DNA of 64,000 nucleotides from Glycomyces amatae (GCF_020991375.1 NZ_JAJLQZ010000006.1:248001-312000), one strand, 5' to 3'. Positions 33,836-42,818 are shown, counted from the stretch's first letter. Notes: generated by a model not told the origin, from the letters alone. Numbers and translations are program-made.

Positions 33836-35800
33836 TCAGTCGGGCCGGGGGCTCACGTCCCGCATCACCGACCGCAGCAGCGGCCGCGACACGGCGCCCG
33901 CGGCGACGACCGCGGCGAACCCGAGGACGAGCGTGGCCCCCAGGATCAGGGCGCCGCTGACGTCGAAGCCCATGGCGCCGATGAGCGGGGCGGTCAGGAG
34001 CATGCCCGTGGCGATGGACGCCCCGCCGAGGATGCCCAGGGGCAGCAGGGTCTCCTGGCGCCGGGCCTGGTCGAGGACCCGCTGCGGGGTCCCGGCGAGG
34101 TGGAGCAGGCGGTAGGTCTGGCGGCGGTCGAGGACCGAGCCGATCGCGCTGATCGCCGCCGAGACGGCCGCGGTCGTGAACACCACCGCGAGGACCACGG
34201 TCACCCCCACGCGCACGCTGCCGACGAGGCGGTTGGACATGATGCTGGAGTCGATCTCGCGTTCGGGCGGGTCGCCGGGCAGGACCGCGGTCATGGCGCT
34301 GCGGACCTCCTCCAGTTCCGCCCCGGTGGTGGTCGCCTCGATGACCGCGGCACCCTCGTCGGCGGTGAGGTAGCCGCTGCTGTCCACGACCGCGACCTCG
34401 GCGCTGTCGCCGAGCGCCGTGCCGAGGCTCGCGGCGAGGGACTCGGCCTCGCCCTCGGGGACCATGGCCGCGATTCGCTCGGTGGCCTGCGTGCTCGTGT
34501 CGGTCACGATCATCGGGAAGAGCGCGACCGACCCGGCGATGAACCCGGCGATGGCGACGCCGGCGACGGTGCGCCAGGCGGCCTTGGGGTCCTCGGCGAG
34601 GCGCCGGGCGGCGAGCAGCCGCTCCGGGCCTCTGGCGGTGCGCGCCAAGAGGTTCCCGAGCCGCTGGACGACCCAGGGCCCGACGAGGTTCACGGCCGCG
34701 AGCGTCGCCGCGAACAGGGCCACCAGGACGGCGACGACGATCATGTCGCCGCTGACGCCCTGCGAGACGACGACGAACAGGCCCGCGAGGACCACGAAGA
34801 CGACCACCCGGATCGCGCGGAGGCCCTTGGGCTTCACCCGGCGGGCGACGCCGAGGGGGCTGATGACGACGCTGCGGAGCCCGATGAGGGCGGACACGGC
34901 GACCAGGACCGGCACCGCGAGGGCGACCGCGATCATCCACGGGGCCCCGGCCCACAGGTCCGCGACGTACCAGCGGCCGCCGTCGATCGGGATGAGCGCG
35001 ACCAGCGGCGTCACCAGCATCCACGCGGCCGTGCCGGCGACCGCTCCCGCGGCCGCGGCGAGCACGGTCTCGATGAGCGTCAACCGCATCACCTGGCCCG
35101 GTGTCGCGCCGATGAGGCGGAGGGTCGCGAGTCGCTCGTCCCTTCGGGACACGGTGAGGCGCGCCGCGGCCGCGCCGAACACCGCCGCGGGCACGGCCAT
35201 GAGCACCGCCGCGAGGACCATGAGGATCATGTAGAAGCCGTAGACGGCGTTGGCCGTGCCGCCCTCGAAGCCGTCGAACGCGCGCGGCGAGACCGCGTCG
35301 GCGTTGAACCGCTCGGTGGTCATCACCGGGTCGTCGGCGGCCCGCCCGACCACGGCCACCAGTTCGTTCGGGTGCGCGAGGGCCTCCTCGCCGATCTCGC
35401 CCGCGACCTCGACGTCGCCGTAGCGGGCGAGGAAGTCCGATTCGGGCACGTCGGCGAGCAGGTCGGCGGCGGCCGGGGAGAGCCAGACCTCGCCGGGGGC
35501 GGGGAAGGCGTCCAGCCCCGGCGGGACGGGGGCGTCGCCGAGGGAGGCCAGGTCGACGCGGGTGACCGTGTCGCCGCTGAAGTGGTCGGCGGCCGTGGCG
35601 ATGAGCGCCGAGCCCGTCCCGGCGGCCTCGTCGGGGGCGCGCCAGGCGGTGCGGTCGGCGCGCTCGTCGAACGCGAAGTTCCCGGCGACCGCGAACTGGA
35701 GCAGCAGGGTCGCCACCGCGACGGCGAGCGCGGTGAGCCCCGTGCTCAGCAGGGCGCTGCGCCCGCCCAGGCGGGTCAGGCGCCAGGCCAGCTCGGTCAT
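33836..35800 (-). CDS. ABC transporter permease, FtsX/MacB type
   Basis: The 654-residue protein starts at the ATG at 35800, overlapping the ATPase gene by 4 nt (ATGA), with GGAGG upstream. It has an N-terminal helix (about residues 18-38), an extracellular domain, and two FtsX-like blocks of three to four helices. Each block has the cytoplasmic coupling motif: VSRRDERLATLRLIGATPGQ near residue 220 and RQTYRLLHLAGTPQRVLDQA near 575. About ten membrane segments fit the duplicated FtsX layout of lipoprotein, peptide or antibiotic exporters. With the ATPase it forms one exporter; the substrate is unknown. Confidence 0.92.
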   Translation of the reverse strand: MTELAWRLTRLGGRSALLSTGLTALAVAVATLLLQFAVAGNFAFDERADRTAWRAPDEAAGTGSALIATAADHFSGDTVTRVDLASLGDAPVPPGLDAFPAPGEVWLSPAAADLLADVPESDFLARYGDVEVAGEIGEEALAHPNELVAVVGRAADDPVMTTERFNADAVSPRAFDGFEGGTANAVYGFYMILMVLAAVLMAVPAAVFGAAAARLTVSRRDERLATLRLIGATPGQVMRLTLIETVLAAAAGAVAGTAAWMLVTPLVALIPIDGGRWYVADLWAGAPWMIAVALAVPVLVAVSALIGLRSVVISPLGVARRVKPKGLRAIRVVVFVVLAGLFVVVSQGVSGDMIVVAVLVALFAATLAAVNLVGPWVVQRLGNLLARTARGPERLLAARRLAEDPKAAWRTVAGVAIAGFIAGSVALFPMIVTDTSTQATERIAAMVPEGEAESLAASLGTALGDSAEVAVVDSSGYLTADEGAAVIEATTTGAELEEVRSAMTAVLPGDPPEREIDSSIMSNRLVGSVRVGVTVVLAVVFTTAAVSAAISAIGSVLDRRQTYRLLHLAGTPQRVLDQARRQETLLPLGILGGASIATGMLLTAPLIGAMGFDVSGALILGATLVLGFAAVVAAGAVSRPLLRSVMRDVSPRPD

Positions 35801-36588
35801 CGCCACACCTCCGCGACCGGTTCGTGCCCGAACGGGCCGCCGTCGGCGCCCGGCCCGCGGCCGGCGGCCCGGCCGTCCGCGAACAGGTCGGGTCCGGCGT
35901 TGGCGCCGTCGCCCGTGCGGGGCGTGCCGCTGAGGCGTCCGTCGCGGATCTCGATCGTGCGCGTGCACCGGGCGGCGATGCGCGGGTCGTGCGTGACGAC
36001 CACCAGGGCCGCGTCGAGCTCCTTGACCGTGTCGAGCAGGACGCCCATGACCTGGTCGCCGGTGGCGCGGTCGAGCGCGCCGGTCGGCTCGTCGGCGAAC
36101 ACGACCGCCGGGCGGACCACGAGGGCCCGGGCCAGGGCGACCCGCTGGGCCTCGCCGCCCGACAGCTCGCCGGGCCTGCGGCCCTCCTTGCCCTCCAGGC
36201 CGAGGCGCCGCAGTTCGGCGCGGGCCGGTTCCAGCGCGGCCTTGCGCGAGGTGCCGCCGAGCATGAGCGGCAGTGCGACGTTCTCCTCGGCGGGCAGTTC
36301 GGGCAGCAGCTGCCCGAACTGGAACAGGAACGCGAACCGGGTGCGCCGCAGGTGGCTGCGTTGGCGTTCGGAGAGGGTGTCGATGCGCTCGTCGAACAGG
36401 CGCACCTCTCCGGAGTCGGGGCGCATGATGCCGGCCAGGCAGTGCAGGAGGGTCGACTTGCCCGAGCCGCTGGGCCCGGTCACGGCGACCGATTCGCCGG
36501 GGCCGATGCCGAAGTCGACGCCGTCGAGGGCCGGTGCGGTGCCGAAGCGCTTGGCGAGCGAGCGGGCGGTGAGCATGGGGGGCCTCAT
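35797..36588 (-). CDS. ABC transporter ATP-binding protein, MacB/LolD type
   Basis: The 263-residue ATPase has Walker A GPSGSGKSTLLH, Q-loop FLFQFGQLLPELPAEENVAL, signature LSGGEAQRVALARAL (the family more often has LSGGQ or LSGGE), Walker B VVFADEPTGALD and the switch His in VVVTHDP. The start is an ATG at 36588 that overlaps the stop of a 37-residue membrane-peptide gene as ATGA; an ATG at 36576 is possible. The C-terminal 45 residues are Gly/Asp-rich and lie outside the fold. It powers the FtsX-type permease encoded next, with translational coupling on both sides. Confidence 0.94.
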   Translation of the reverse strand: MRPPMLTARSLAKRFGTAPALDGVDFGIGPGESVAVTGPSGSGKSTLLHCLAGIMRPDSGEVRLFDERIDTLSERQRSHLRRTRFAFLFQFGQLLPELPAEENVALPLMLGGTSRKAALEPARAELRRLGLEGKEGRRPGELSGGEAQRVALARALVVRPAVVFADEPTGALDRATGDQVMGVLLDTVKELDAALVVVTHDPRIAARCTRTIEIRDGRLSGTPRTGDGANAGPDLFADGRAAGRGPGADGGPFGHEPVAEVWR

Positions 36589-36698
36589 CGGCGGGCCTTG
36601 CGCTGGTGCGAGACGAAGGGCAGGGCCGCGCCTGCGATGAGGAACGCGGCCATGAGCACGAGGCTCACGGCGGTGCTGATCTCCAGGAATCCGTTCAT
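36585..36698 (-). CDS. 37-residue single-span membrane peptide coupled to the ABC operon
   Basis: This short frame starts at an ATG (36698) and ends in a TGA that overlaps the ATPase start codon as ATGA. The peptide has a short N-terminus (MNGFLEIST), one hydrophobic helix (AVSLVLMAAFLIAGAALPFV) and a basic end (SHQRKARR). That gives an inside-positive topology with the C-terminus in the cytoplasm. The exact overlap, the coherent membrane helix and the first position in the operon argue that it is real. It could be a small regulatory subunit of the transporter, as short membrane peptides are for other ABC systems. Confidence 0.7.
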   Translation of the reverse strand: MNGFLEISTAVSLVLMAAFLIAGAALPFVSHQRKARR

Positions 36699-36811
36699 GC
36701 GACCAGCTTCGCCGGGGGCGGGGGCCGTCCGCTTCGGCTCGCCGACCGGTTTCGGGCCGGGTGGGTCGGCCGTTCGGCCGAGGCCCGTTCCAGGGCGGTT
36801 ACCGTCGTGGC

Positions 36812-38017
36812 ATGACCGTCACCTCCGCCACGCCCGCCGCGCGCACCTGGGGCGACCGGTTCAACCGGCTCACGATGCGCCTGCTGAAGATCGGCATCGT
36901 CTCCCTGCTGCTGCTGATCCTGGTGGTCGAGATGGCGTCGCACATGCAGGGCGAGCGGCCGCCGATGTACTCAGGGGTCGCGTGGGCGCAGTTCGCGACG
37001 TCGCTGTTCGCGATCGGCGTGTACGTCTGGTATCGCCCCGGCCGCAAGCGCTGGATCGCGGTCGCCGCGGTGGCGTCGCTGGCGGCGACCGGTATCGACG
37101 CGGCCGTCGACCAGGTCGAGCGCGGCGTGGGCACGGCTGAGCTGCTGGCGTTGGGGCTGCTCATGCTGTTCGCGGTGCGCCACTGGGATGCCGTGCCGGG
37201 CCGGTGGGTCGCGTTCGTGACGGGCACGGCGGTGATGGTGATCGGGTTCCGCATGTTCGCCGGCGGCCTGGGGGCGGCCTGGATCGGGGGTACGGCGCTG
37301 ATCTTCATGGCGATGACGACCGTCATCGGGTTCGGCGCGTACCTGCGCAGCATGGACAAGCTGCGGCGGGAGACGCAGGAGGAGGTTCGCCGGGCCGAGC
37401 GGCTGGAGCTGGCCCGGGAGATGCACGACTTCGTGGCGCACCACGTGACGGGCATGGTGGTGCTGGCGCAGGCCGCGCAGGTGACGGACACCGATCCGCG
37501 CAGGGCGTTCGCGGACATCGAGGAGGCGGGCCTGTCGGCGCTGGCGTCGATGCGGCGGATGGTGGGGATGCTGCGCGGCGCGGACGGGGCCGGGGCGAAC
37601 CCGCTGGGCGACCTGTCGCAGATCGAGGACCTGGTGGAGCGGTTCAGCCGGGAGGGGACGGACGCGTCGTGCTTCATCTCGCCGGAGCTGGGCGACGGCG
37701 TGGCCCCGGAGATCGCGGCGACGGCGCACCGGGTGGTGCGGGAGGCGCTGACGAACGTGCGCAAGCACGCGAGGGACGCGGCCCGGGTGCGGGTGGTGGT
37801 CGCGGCGGCGGGCGGCCAGGGCCTGGAGGTGTCGGTGCGCGACGACGGCCGTCCGGCGAAGGGCCGCCTGTCGGACTCGGGTGCGGGGCTGGGCCTGCTG
37901 GGGTTGGCGGAGCGCGTGGAGGCGGTCGGCGGGCGGCTGCGGGCGCAGCCGCGTCCGGAGGGCGGTTGGGAGACCACGGCGTGGCTGCCGCGCGTGCCGG
38001 AGGCGCCGGCCGAGTAG
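36812..38017 (+). CDS. Sensor histidine kinase, HisKA_3 (DesK/NarL) type
   Basis: The 401-residue kinase has five to six N-terminal membrane helices (residues 25-175). A dimerisation/phosphoacceptor segment LELAREMHDFVAHHVTGMVV follows, with His205 as the likely phosphorylation site, then an HATPase domain with VVREALTNVRKHARDAARVR (N box), VRDDGRPAKG and GAGLGLLGLAERV (G boxes). It is divergent from the ABC/FtsX operon, so it may sense the compound that transporter handles. No response regulator gene is adjacent (tRNA-Tyr follows), which is unusual for this class. The ATG at 36812 is chosen because it is the first Met after the non-coding leader. Confidence 0.92.
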   Translation: MTVTSATPAARTWGDRFNRLTMRLLKIGIVSLLLLILVVEMASHMQGERPPMYSGVAWAQFATSLFAIGVYVWYRPGRKRWIAVAAVASLAATGIDAAVDQVERGVGTAELLALGLLMLFAVRHWDAVPGRWVAFVTGTAVMVIGFRMFAGGLGAAWIGGTALIFMAMTTVIGFGAYLRSMDKLRRETQEEVRRAERLELAREMHDFVAHHVTGMVVLAQAAQVTDTDPRRAFADIEEAGLSALASMRRMVGMLRGADGAGANPLGDLSQIEDLVERFSREGTDASCFISPELGDGVAPEIAATAHRVVREALTNVRKHARDAARVRVVVAAAGGQGLEVSVRDDGRPAKGRLSDSGAGLGLLGLAERVEAVGGRLRAQPRPEGGWETTAWLPRVPEAPAE

Positions 38018-38109
38018 CGGCGGCGCGCCTTGACATGTGGAGTGGCGGCGTCGCATCATGGCCGGACAGCCGGTGCCGAGGCACCGCTTCGGGCTCGTCG
38101 TGGCCCGAA

Positions 38110-38177
38110 TTCCCGGCGACTGACCGGGAAGCGTGTTCGGGCCCAGCGCGGTCCGATTCCCGGCGTTCGATCGGGAA
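38110..38177. repeat. Two similar hairpins (TTCCCG-n9-CGGGAA)
   Basis: TTCCCG/CGGGAA hairpins with 9-nt loops occur at 38110-38130 and 38157-38177, both opening TTCCCGGCG. They are a small local duplication before the terminator. Confidence 0.55.
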
Positions 38178-38182
38178 ACGCG

Positions 38183-38218
38183 ACGGCCCGCGAACCGATC
38201 GCTCGGTTCGCGGGCCGT
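38183..38218. terminator. Bidirectional terminator, 16-bp stem
   Basis: ACGGCCCGCGAACCGA (38183-38198) and TCGGTTCGCGGGCCGT (38203-38218) pair perfectly around TCGC, followed by TC. It lies between the histidine kinase and the convergent tRNA-Tyr, 9 nt beyond the encoded CCA of the tRNA. Confidence 0.88.
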
Positions 38219-38229
38219 TCCGCTACTGG

Positions 38230-38311
38230 TGGCAGGTGCAGGATTCGAACCTGCGTAGGCAATGCCGGCTGATTTACAGTCAGCTCCCTTTGGCCGCTCG
38301 GGCAACCTGCC
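38230..38311 (-). tRNA. tRNA-Tyr (anticodon GUA)
   Basis: An 82-nt class II tRNA on the minus strand. The acceptor GGCAGGT pairs with ACCTGCC, with discriminator A at 38230. The anticodon arm CTGACTGTAAATCAG gives GUA, there is a long variable arm, and the T-arm is GCAGGTTCGAATCCTGC. CCA is encoded at 38229-38227. Confidence 0.96.
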
Positions 38312-38518
38312 TCGCTGTGTAGCGAGAGCAAGAATAGCCTCCCGGGTGCGGGCGCGCGCAAGCGGGTTCTCCCCCGATGAGACCGCGTTCACTGCACCGG
38401 GCCCGTGGGGGCGCGTGCGGTGCGGCGGGACCGGGCTAAGCTTGGCGATCGCGCCCCTCGCGCCGCCCGACGCCGTGCTCCGCAACGCTGCACACCGACA
38501 TGGAAGGACCGGTCTGCC

Positions 38519-39010
38519 ATGGCTGACGCCTCGTTCGACATCGTCTCCGAGATCGACCTGGCCGAGCTCGACAACGCGATCAACCAGGCCCAGCGGGAAC
38601 TGTCGACCCGGTTCGACTTCCGCGGCACCGGTGCGGGCGTCGAGCGCAGCGGCGACGAGGCGGCCGTGATCTCCGCGGAGACCGAGGACCGCGTGAAGGC
38701 CGCGCTCGAGGTGCTCAAGGAGAAGCTGATCAAGCGCGGGATCTCCCTGAAGGCCCTGGACGCGGGCGAGCCGCGCCAGTCCGGCAAGGAGTCGAAGATC
38801 GACGTGGCCTTCAAGCAGGGCATCTCGACCGAGGACGCGAAGAAGATCGGGAAGATCATCCGCGACGAGGGCCCCAAGGGCGTGAAGCCGCAGGTCCAGG
38901 GCGACAAGCTGCGCGTCACCGGGAAGAAGCGGGACGACCTCCAGGAGGTCATCGCGCTGCTCAAGGGCAAGGACCTGGAGGTCGCCCTCCAGTTCACGAA
39001 CTACCGGTAA
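38519..39010 (+). CDS. yajQ: YajQ family cyclic di-GMP-binding/nucleotide-binding protein
   Basis: The 163-residue protein is a full-length YajQ: it starts [20 protein letters not shown], continues with [20 protein letters not shown] and ends [19 protein letters not shown] then VALQFTNYR. YajQ proteins have two RNA-binding-like folds; some bind cyclic di-GMP or GTP and act with transcription factors. Whether this one binds c-di-GMP is unknown, though a GGDEF protein is encoded in the same window. The ATG at 38519 has GGAAGGA about 11 nt upstream. It is followed after 4 nt by a membrane protein with L7/L12-type domains, probably in one operon. Confidence 0.94.
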   Translation: MADASFDIVSEIDLAELDNAINQAQRELSTRFDFRGTGAGVERSGDEAAVISAETEDRVKAALEVLKEKLIKRGISLKALDAGEPRQSGKESKIDVAFKQGISTEDAKKIGKIIRDEGPKGVKPQVQGDKLRVTGKKRDDLQEVIALLKGKDLEVALQFTNYR

Positions 39011-39014
39011 GCCG

Positions 39015-39689
39015 ATGATGGACGTCACATGGGTCAACGTGCTCGCGCTCGCCCTGTTCGTGGTGGGCGGCGGCCTGGTCGCGGTCATGGTGGTGGTGAC
39101 GCAGCGCTCCTACAAGCGGGACGAGCGGACCGAGCACTGGGTGCAGTACCCGACCGCGAAGGGCGAGGTGCCCGTGGTGCCCCCGCAGCCGGGCGTGTGG
39201 GCGGTGGTCGTGGACGACGCCGGCCGCAAGCCGATCCAGGTGATCAAGGAGATCCGGGCGCTCACCAGTCTGGGCCTGGTGGAGGCGAAGCGGCTGGCCG
39301 ACCACACGCCGTCGACGGTCCTCTCCGGGGTCGACCACGCGGCGGCGAGCGTCGCCTACCGGGTGCTCGTGAACGCCGGCGCGACGGTGCGGCTCACCGA
39401 GGTCGCCCCGTCCGGGGACGCCGCCCTCGCGGGCGCCGACGCCGCGCCGGCGGGTGTCGACCTCGACCCGGGGGGCACGTACACGGTGGTCGTGGACCAC
39501 GCGGGCCCCAAGGTCATCCAGGTCATCAAGGAGATCCGGGCGGTCACCGGCCTGGGCCTGGTGGAGGCGAAGCGGCTGGCCGACCACACGCCGTCGACGG
39601 TCCTCTCGGGGGTCGACCGCGACACCGCGACCGCCGTCCACGGCAGGCTCGCGCAGGCCGGCGCGGTCGTGCGGGTCGCCGAGGCCTGA
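39015..39689 (+). CDS. Membrane-anchored protein with two ribosomal L7/L12 C-terminal-like domains
   Basis: The 224-residue protein has one N-terminal membrane helix (about residues 8-29), then a linker and two copies of an L7/L12 C-terminal-type domain. The copies read IQVIKEIRALTSLGLVEAKR and IQVIKEIRAVTGLGLVEAKR, each preceded by VVVDxAG and followed by LADHTPSTVLSGV. In L7/L12 this region (KIxVIKxIRxxTGLGLxEAK) recruits translation GTPases. True L7/L12 lacks a membrane anchor and a repeat, so this is not the ribosomal protein. It starts 4 nt after yajQ. A role in tethering translation factors or in protein-protein contact at the membrane is inference. Confidence 0.88.
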   Translation: MMDVTWVNVLALALFVVGGGLVAVMVVVTQRSYKRDERTEHWVQYPTAKGEVPVVPPQPGVWAVVVDDAGRKPIQVIKEIRALTSLGLVEAKRLADHTPSTVLSGVDHAAASVAYRVLVNAGATVRLTEVAPSGDAALAGADAAPAGVDLDPGGTYTVVVDHAGPKVIQVIKEIRAVTGLGLVEAKRLADHTPSTVLSGVDRDTATAVHGRLAQAGAVVRVAEA

Positions 39690-39718
39690 GCCCGCATCCG
39701 GGCGGGCCCGTCTCCGGG

Positions 39719-41947
39719 TTAGGGCGCGAGCCGGTGCGTGAGCCCGGTGTGGCGCTTCCCGGTGCCCGCGGTGCGCACTGCGGCCGCGAGGGCCTGCTTG
39801 GAGCCGACGAGGACCACGAGCCGTTTCGCGCGGGTGATCGCGGTGTAGATCAGGTTGCGCTGGAGCATCGTCCAGGCGCTGGTGGTCACGGGGACCACGA
39901 CCGCGGGGTATTCGCTGCCCTGCGAGCGGTGGACGGTGATGGCGTAGGCGTGGACGAGCTCGTCGAGTTCGGTGAACTCGTAGTCGACGTCCTCGTCCTC
40001 GTCGGTGCGGACGGTGAGGGTCTGGTCGACCGCGTCGATGGAGCTGATGAGCCCGACGGTGCCGTTGAAGACGCCCGCCTTGCCCTTCGTGTAGTTGTTG
40101 CGGATCTGGATGACCTTGTCGCCCAGGCGGAAGACCCGTCCGCCGTGGCGGCGTTCGGGGAGCCCGTCGTGGGCGGGGGTCAGGGCCTCCTGGAGGCGCG
40201 TGTTGAGGTTCCCGGCGCCGGGCCCGCCGCGGTGCATGGGCGCGAGGACCTGGACGTCGCGCACGGGGTGGAGCCCGAACTTCGCGGGGATGCGTCGGGC
40301 GACGATCTCGACCACGCGGTCGGCGACGAGGTCGTTGTCGTCGCACGCGAACCAGAAGAAGTCGGGGTAGGCGTCGAGGTCGGGGAAGCGCCCCTGGTTG
40401 ACGTTGTGGGCGTTGGCGACCACGCCCGACTCGGCGGCCTGGCGGAAGATCCGGGTCAGGCGGACGCGCGGGACCGCCTCGGCGGCGAGGAGGTCGCGCA
40501 GGACCTCGCCGGCGCCGACGCTCGGCAGCTGGTCGACGTCGCCGACGAGCAGCAGGTGCGCGCCGGGCGGGAGGGCCTTGACGAGCTTGTTCGCGAGGAT
40601 CGTGTCGAGCATGGAGGACTCGTCGACGACGAGCAGGTCGACGTCGAGGGGGTTGTCGCGGTCGTAGGCGGCGTCGCCGCCGGGGCGCAGTTCGAGCATC
40701 CGGTGGAGGGTGCGGGCCTCGTGGCCGGTGAGTTCGGCGAGGCGCTTCGCGGCGCGGCCGGTGGGCGCGGCGAGCATGACCTTGGCGCCCTTGGCCCTGG
40801 CGAGGGCGACGATGGAGGCGACGGTGAAGCTCTTGCCGCAGCCGGGTCCGCCGGTGAGCACGGCGACGTGCTCGGTGAGCGCGAGGCGGACCGCCGCGGT
40901 CTGCTCGGGGGCGAGTTCGGTGCCGGTGCGCCCCCGCAGCCACGCGAACGCCTTGTCCCAGTCGACGTCCGCGAAGGCCGCGAGCCGGTCCTCGCCGCCG
41001 CGCAGGAGGCCCAGGAGGCCTGCGGCGAGGCCGCGTTCGGCGTGGAAGAACGGCGCGAGGTAGCGGGCGGGGACGCGCGAGTCGTTGACGGGGATCTCGT
41101 CGGCGATGACGCGTTCGCCTGCGGCGGCCAGCTCGTCGAGGGCCTGCGCGACCGGCCCGGCCTCCAGGCCCAGGAGGGCGACGGTGTCGGCGACGAGGTT
41201 GGGGGCGGGCAGGAAGCAGTGGCCGCCGTCGGAGGCCTGCGAGAGCGTGTACTGGAGGGCGGCCTTGATGCGCTCGGGCGAGTCGTGCGGGATGCCGACG
41301 GCGCGGGCGATGGCGTCGGCGGTCTTGAACCCGATCCCCCACACCTCGTTCGCGAGGCGGTACGGCTCGTTCTTGACCACGCCGATGGAGGCGTCCCCGT
41401 ACTGCTTGTAGACGCGGACGGCGAGGGAGGTGGAGACGTCGACGGACTGGAGGAAGACCATGACCTCCTTGATGGCCCGCTGCTCCTCCCAGGCGGCCGC
41501 GATCGACTTGGTGCGCTTGGGGCCGAGCCCGGGGACCTCGATGAGCCGGGCGGGGTCGGCGTCGATCACCTCGAGGGTGGCGGTGCCGAGGTGGGCGACG
41601 ATCTTCGCGGCGGTCTTGGGGCCGATCCCCTTGATGAGGCCGGAGCCGAGGTAGCGCTCGATGCCTTGGACGGTGGCGGGCAGGACGGTCCGGTAGGAGC
41701 GGACCTCGAACTGGCGGCCGTACCTGGGGTGGCTCGTCCAGCGGCCGGTGAGCGACAGGGACTCGCCGACCTGCGCGCCCAGGAGCGGGCCGACGATGGT
41801 GACCAGGTCGGAGGAGCCCTTGGCGGGGCTGGCGCGGGCGATGGTGTACCCGGTCTCCTCGTTGGCGTAGGTGACGCGTTCGAGCACCGCCTCGAGTTCG
41901 ACGGCGTGGACGGGGGCCTGGTCGGCGCCGGTTCGGGGTTCGGCCAT
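39719..41947 (-). CDS. recD2: RecD2-type 5'-3' DNA helicase
   Basis: The 742-residue protein matches the stand-alone RecD2 helicase, which lacks RecB and RecC partners. It has an N-terminal OB-like domain and helix-hairpin-helix motifs (GSGLIKGIGPKTAAKIVAHL, IEVPGLGPKRTKSIAAAW and VWGIGFKTADAIARAVG). The superfamily 1B motor follows: Walker A GGPGCGKSFT (residues 366-375), DLLVVDESSMLD, LVGDVDQLPSVGAG, RLTRIFRQ, and the C-terminal AYAITVHRSQGSEYPAV and YTAITRAKRLVVLVG. It unwinds DNA 5' to 3' in repair. It is convergent with the yajQ operon (29 bp apart). Confidence 0.95.
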   Translation of the reverse strand: MAEPRTGADQAPVHAVELEAVLERVTYANEETGYTIARASPAKGSSDLVTIVGPLLGAQVGESLSLTGRWTSHPRYGRQFEVRSYRTVLPATVQGIERYLGSGLIKGIGPKTAAKIVAHLGTATLEVIDADPARLIEVPGLGPKRTKSIAAAWEEQRAIKEVMVFLQSVDVSTSLAVRVYKQYGDASIGVVKNEPYRLANEVWGIGFKTADAIARAVGIPHDSPERIKAALQYTLSQASDGGHCFLPAPNLVADTVALLGLEAGPVAQALDELAAAGERVIADEIPVNDSRVPARYLAPFFHAERGLAAGLLGLLRGGEDRLAAFADVDWDKAFAWLRGRTGTELAPEQTAAVRLALTEHVAVLTGGPGCGKSFTVASIVALARAKGAKVMLAAPTGRAAKRLAELTGHEARTLHRMLELRPGGDAAYDRDNPLDVDLLVVDESSMLDTILANKLVKALPPGAHLLLVGDVDQLPSVGAGEVLRDLLAAEAVPRVRLTRIFRQAAESGVVANAHNVNQGRFPDLDAYPDFFWFACDDNDLVADRVVEIVARRIPAKFGLHPVRDVQVLAPMHRGGPGAGNLNTRLQEALTPAHDGLPERRHGGRVFRLGDKVIQIRNNYTKGKAGVFNGTVGLISSIDAVDQTLTVRTDEDEDVDYEFTELDELVHAYAITVHRSQGSEYPAVVVPVTTSAWTMLQRNLIYTAITRAKRLVVLVGSKQALAAAVRTAGTGKRHTGLTHRLAP

Positions 41948-42140
41948 GGTCCGATGCTAGACGGGGGGTGCGTCACTCGTTTCGTCCTCATTGTCCGGCG
42001 CTGTTCGATACGGGGCGGGCGGGTCCGCGGGCGCGATGCCGCGCGGGGCGCATGCGGGGCGAAAGGGCGCGAAGGGGCGGTGCGATGTCGGCGGGAGAGC
42101 ATATCGGTGGATTGTCGGGCCCTGCCGGTACCGTGGGGGC

Positions 42141-42818
42141 ATGAGCGAGCGATGGTTTGAGGGGCCCCTGCTGGGGTTCGACACCGAGACGACCGGGATC
42201 GCCGTGGACCGGGACCGGATCGTCCAGGCGGCCTTGGTGACCGGCGAGGGCGCCCGGGTGTGGCTGATCGACCCGGGGGTGCCGATCCCGCCGGGGGCGA
42301 CGCGCGTCCACGGGATCACCGACGAGCGGGTCCGGGAGGAGGGCGCGGCGCCGGCCGAGGCGCTGGCGGAGGTCGCGGAGCTGCTGCGCGCGGCCGTGAA
42401 CGCCGGGGTGCCGGTGGTGGCCTTCCGGGCGGGGTTCGACTGCACCATGCTGTCGTACGAGTTGGAGCGGCACGGGATCGAGCAGCCCGACTGGGAGCGG
42501 ATGGCGGTCGTCGACCCGTCGGTGCTCGACAAGCGCGTCGACCGCTACCGCAAGGGCAAGCGGACCCTGGGCGCGACGGCCCTGCACTACGGGGTGGCGC
42601 ACCAGGAGGCGCACTCGGCGGCGGGCGACGCCGCGGCGACCGTGGCGCTGGCGCGGGCCATCGGGTCCATGCACCCCGAGGTCGGGGACGTCACGCCGCA
42701 GGAGCTGCACCTGTCGCAGGTGCGCTGGCACGCGGAGGACGCGGCGAGCCTGGAGGCGTACTTCCGCCGCAAGGGCCGGGAGGAGACCGTGGAGCGCCGC
42801 TGGCCGCTGTGCCGCTGA
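42141..42818 (+). CDS. DEDDh 3'-5' exonuclease (DnaQ-like)
   Basis: The 225-residue protein has an exonuclease domain with ExoI motif LLGFDTETTGIAVDRDRIVQ (catalytic Asp and Glu), VHGITDERVREEG, ExoII VVAFRAGFDCTMLSYELERH (Asp) and ExoIII HSAAGDAAATVALARAI (His and Asp), so all five catalytic residues are present. It resembles the epsilon proofreading subunit and related stand-alone nucleases, with a short C-terminal extension (VRWHAEDAASLEAYFRRKGR). The ATG at 42141 is in the usual place. It is divergent from recD2, which fits a DNA repair grouping. Confidence 0.92.
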   Translation: MSERWFEGPLLGFDTETTGIAVDRDRIVQAALVTGEGARVWLIDPGVPIPPGATRVHGITDERVREEGAAPAEALAEVAELLRAAVNAGVPVVAFRAGFDCTMLSYELERHGIEQPDWERMAVVDPSVLDKRVDRYRKGKRTLGATALHYGVAHQEAHSAAGDAAATVALARAIGSMHPEVGDVTPQELHLSQVRWHAEDAASLEAYFRRKGREETVERRWPLCR

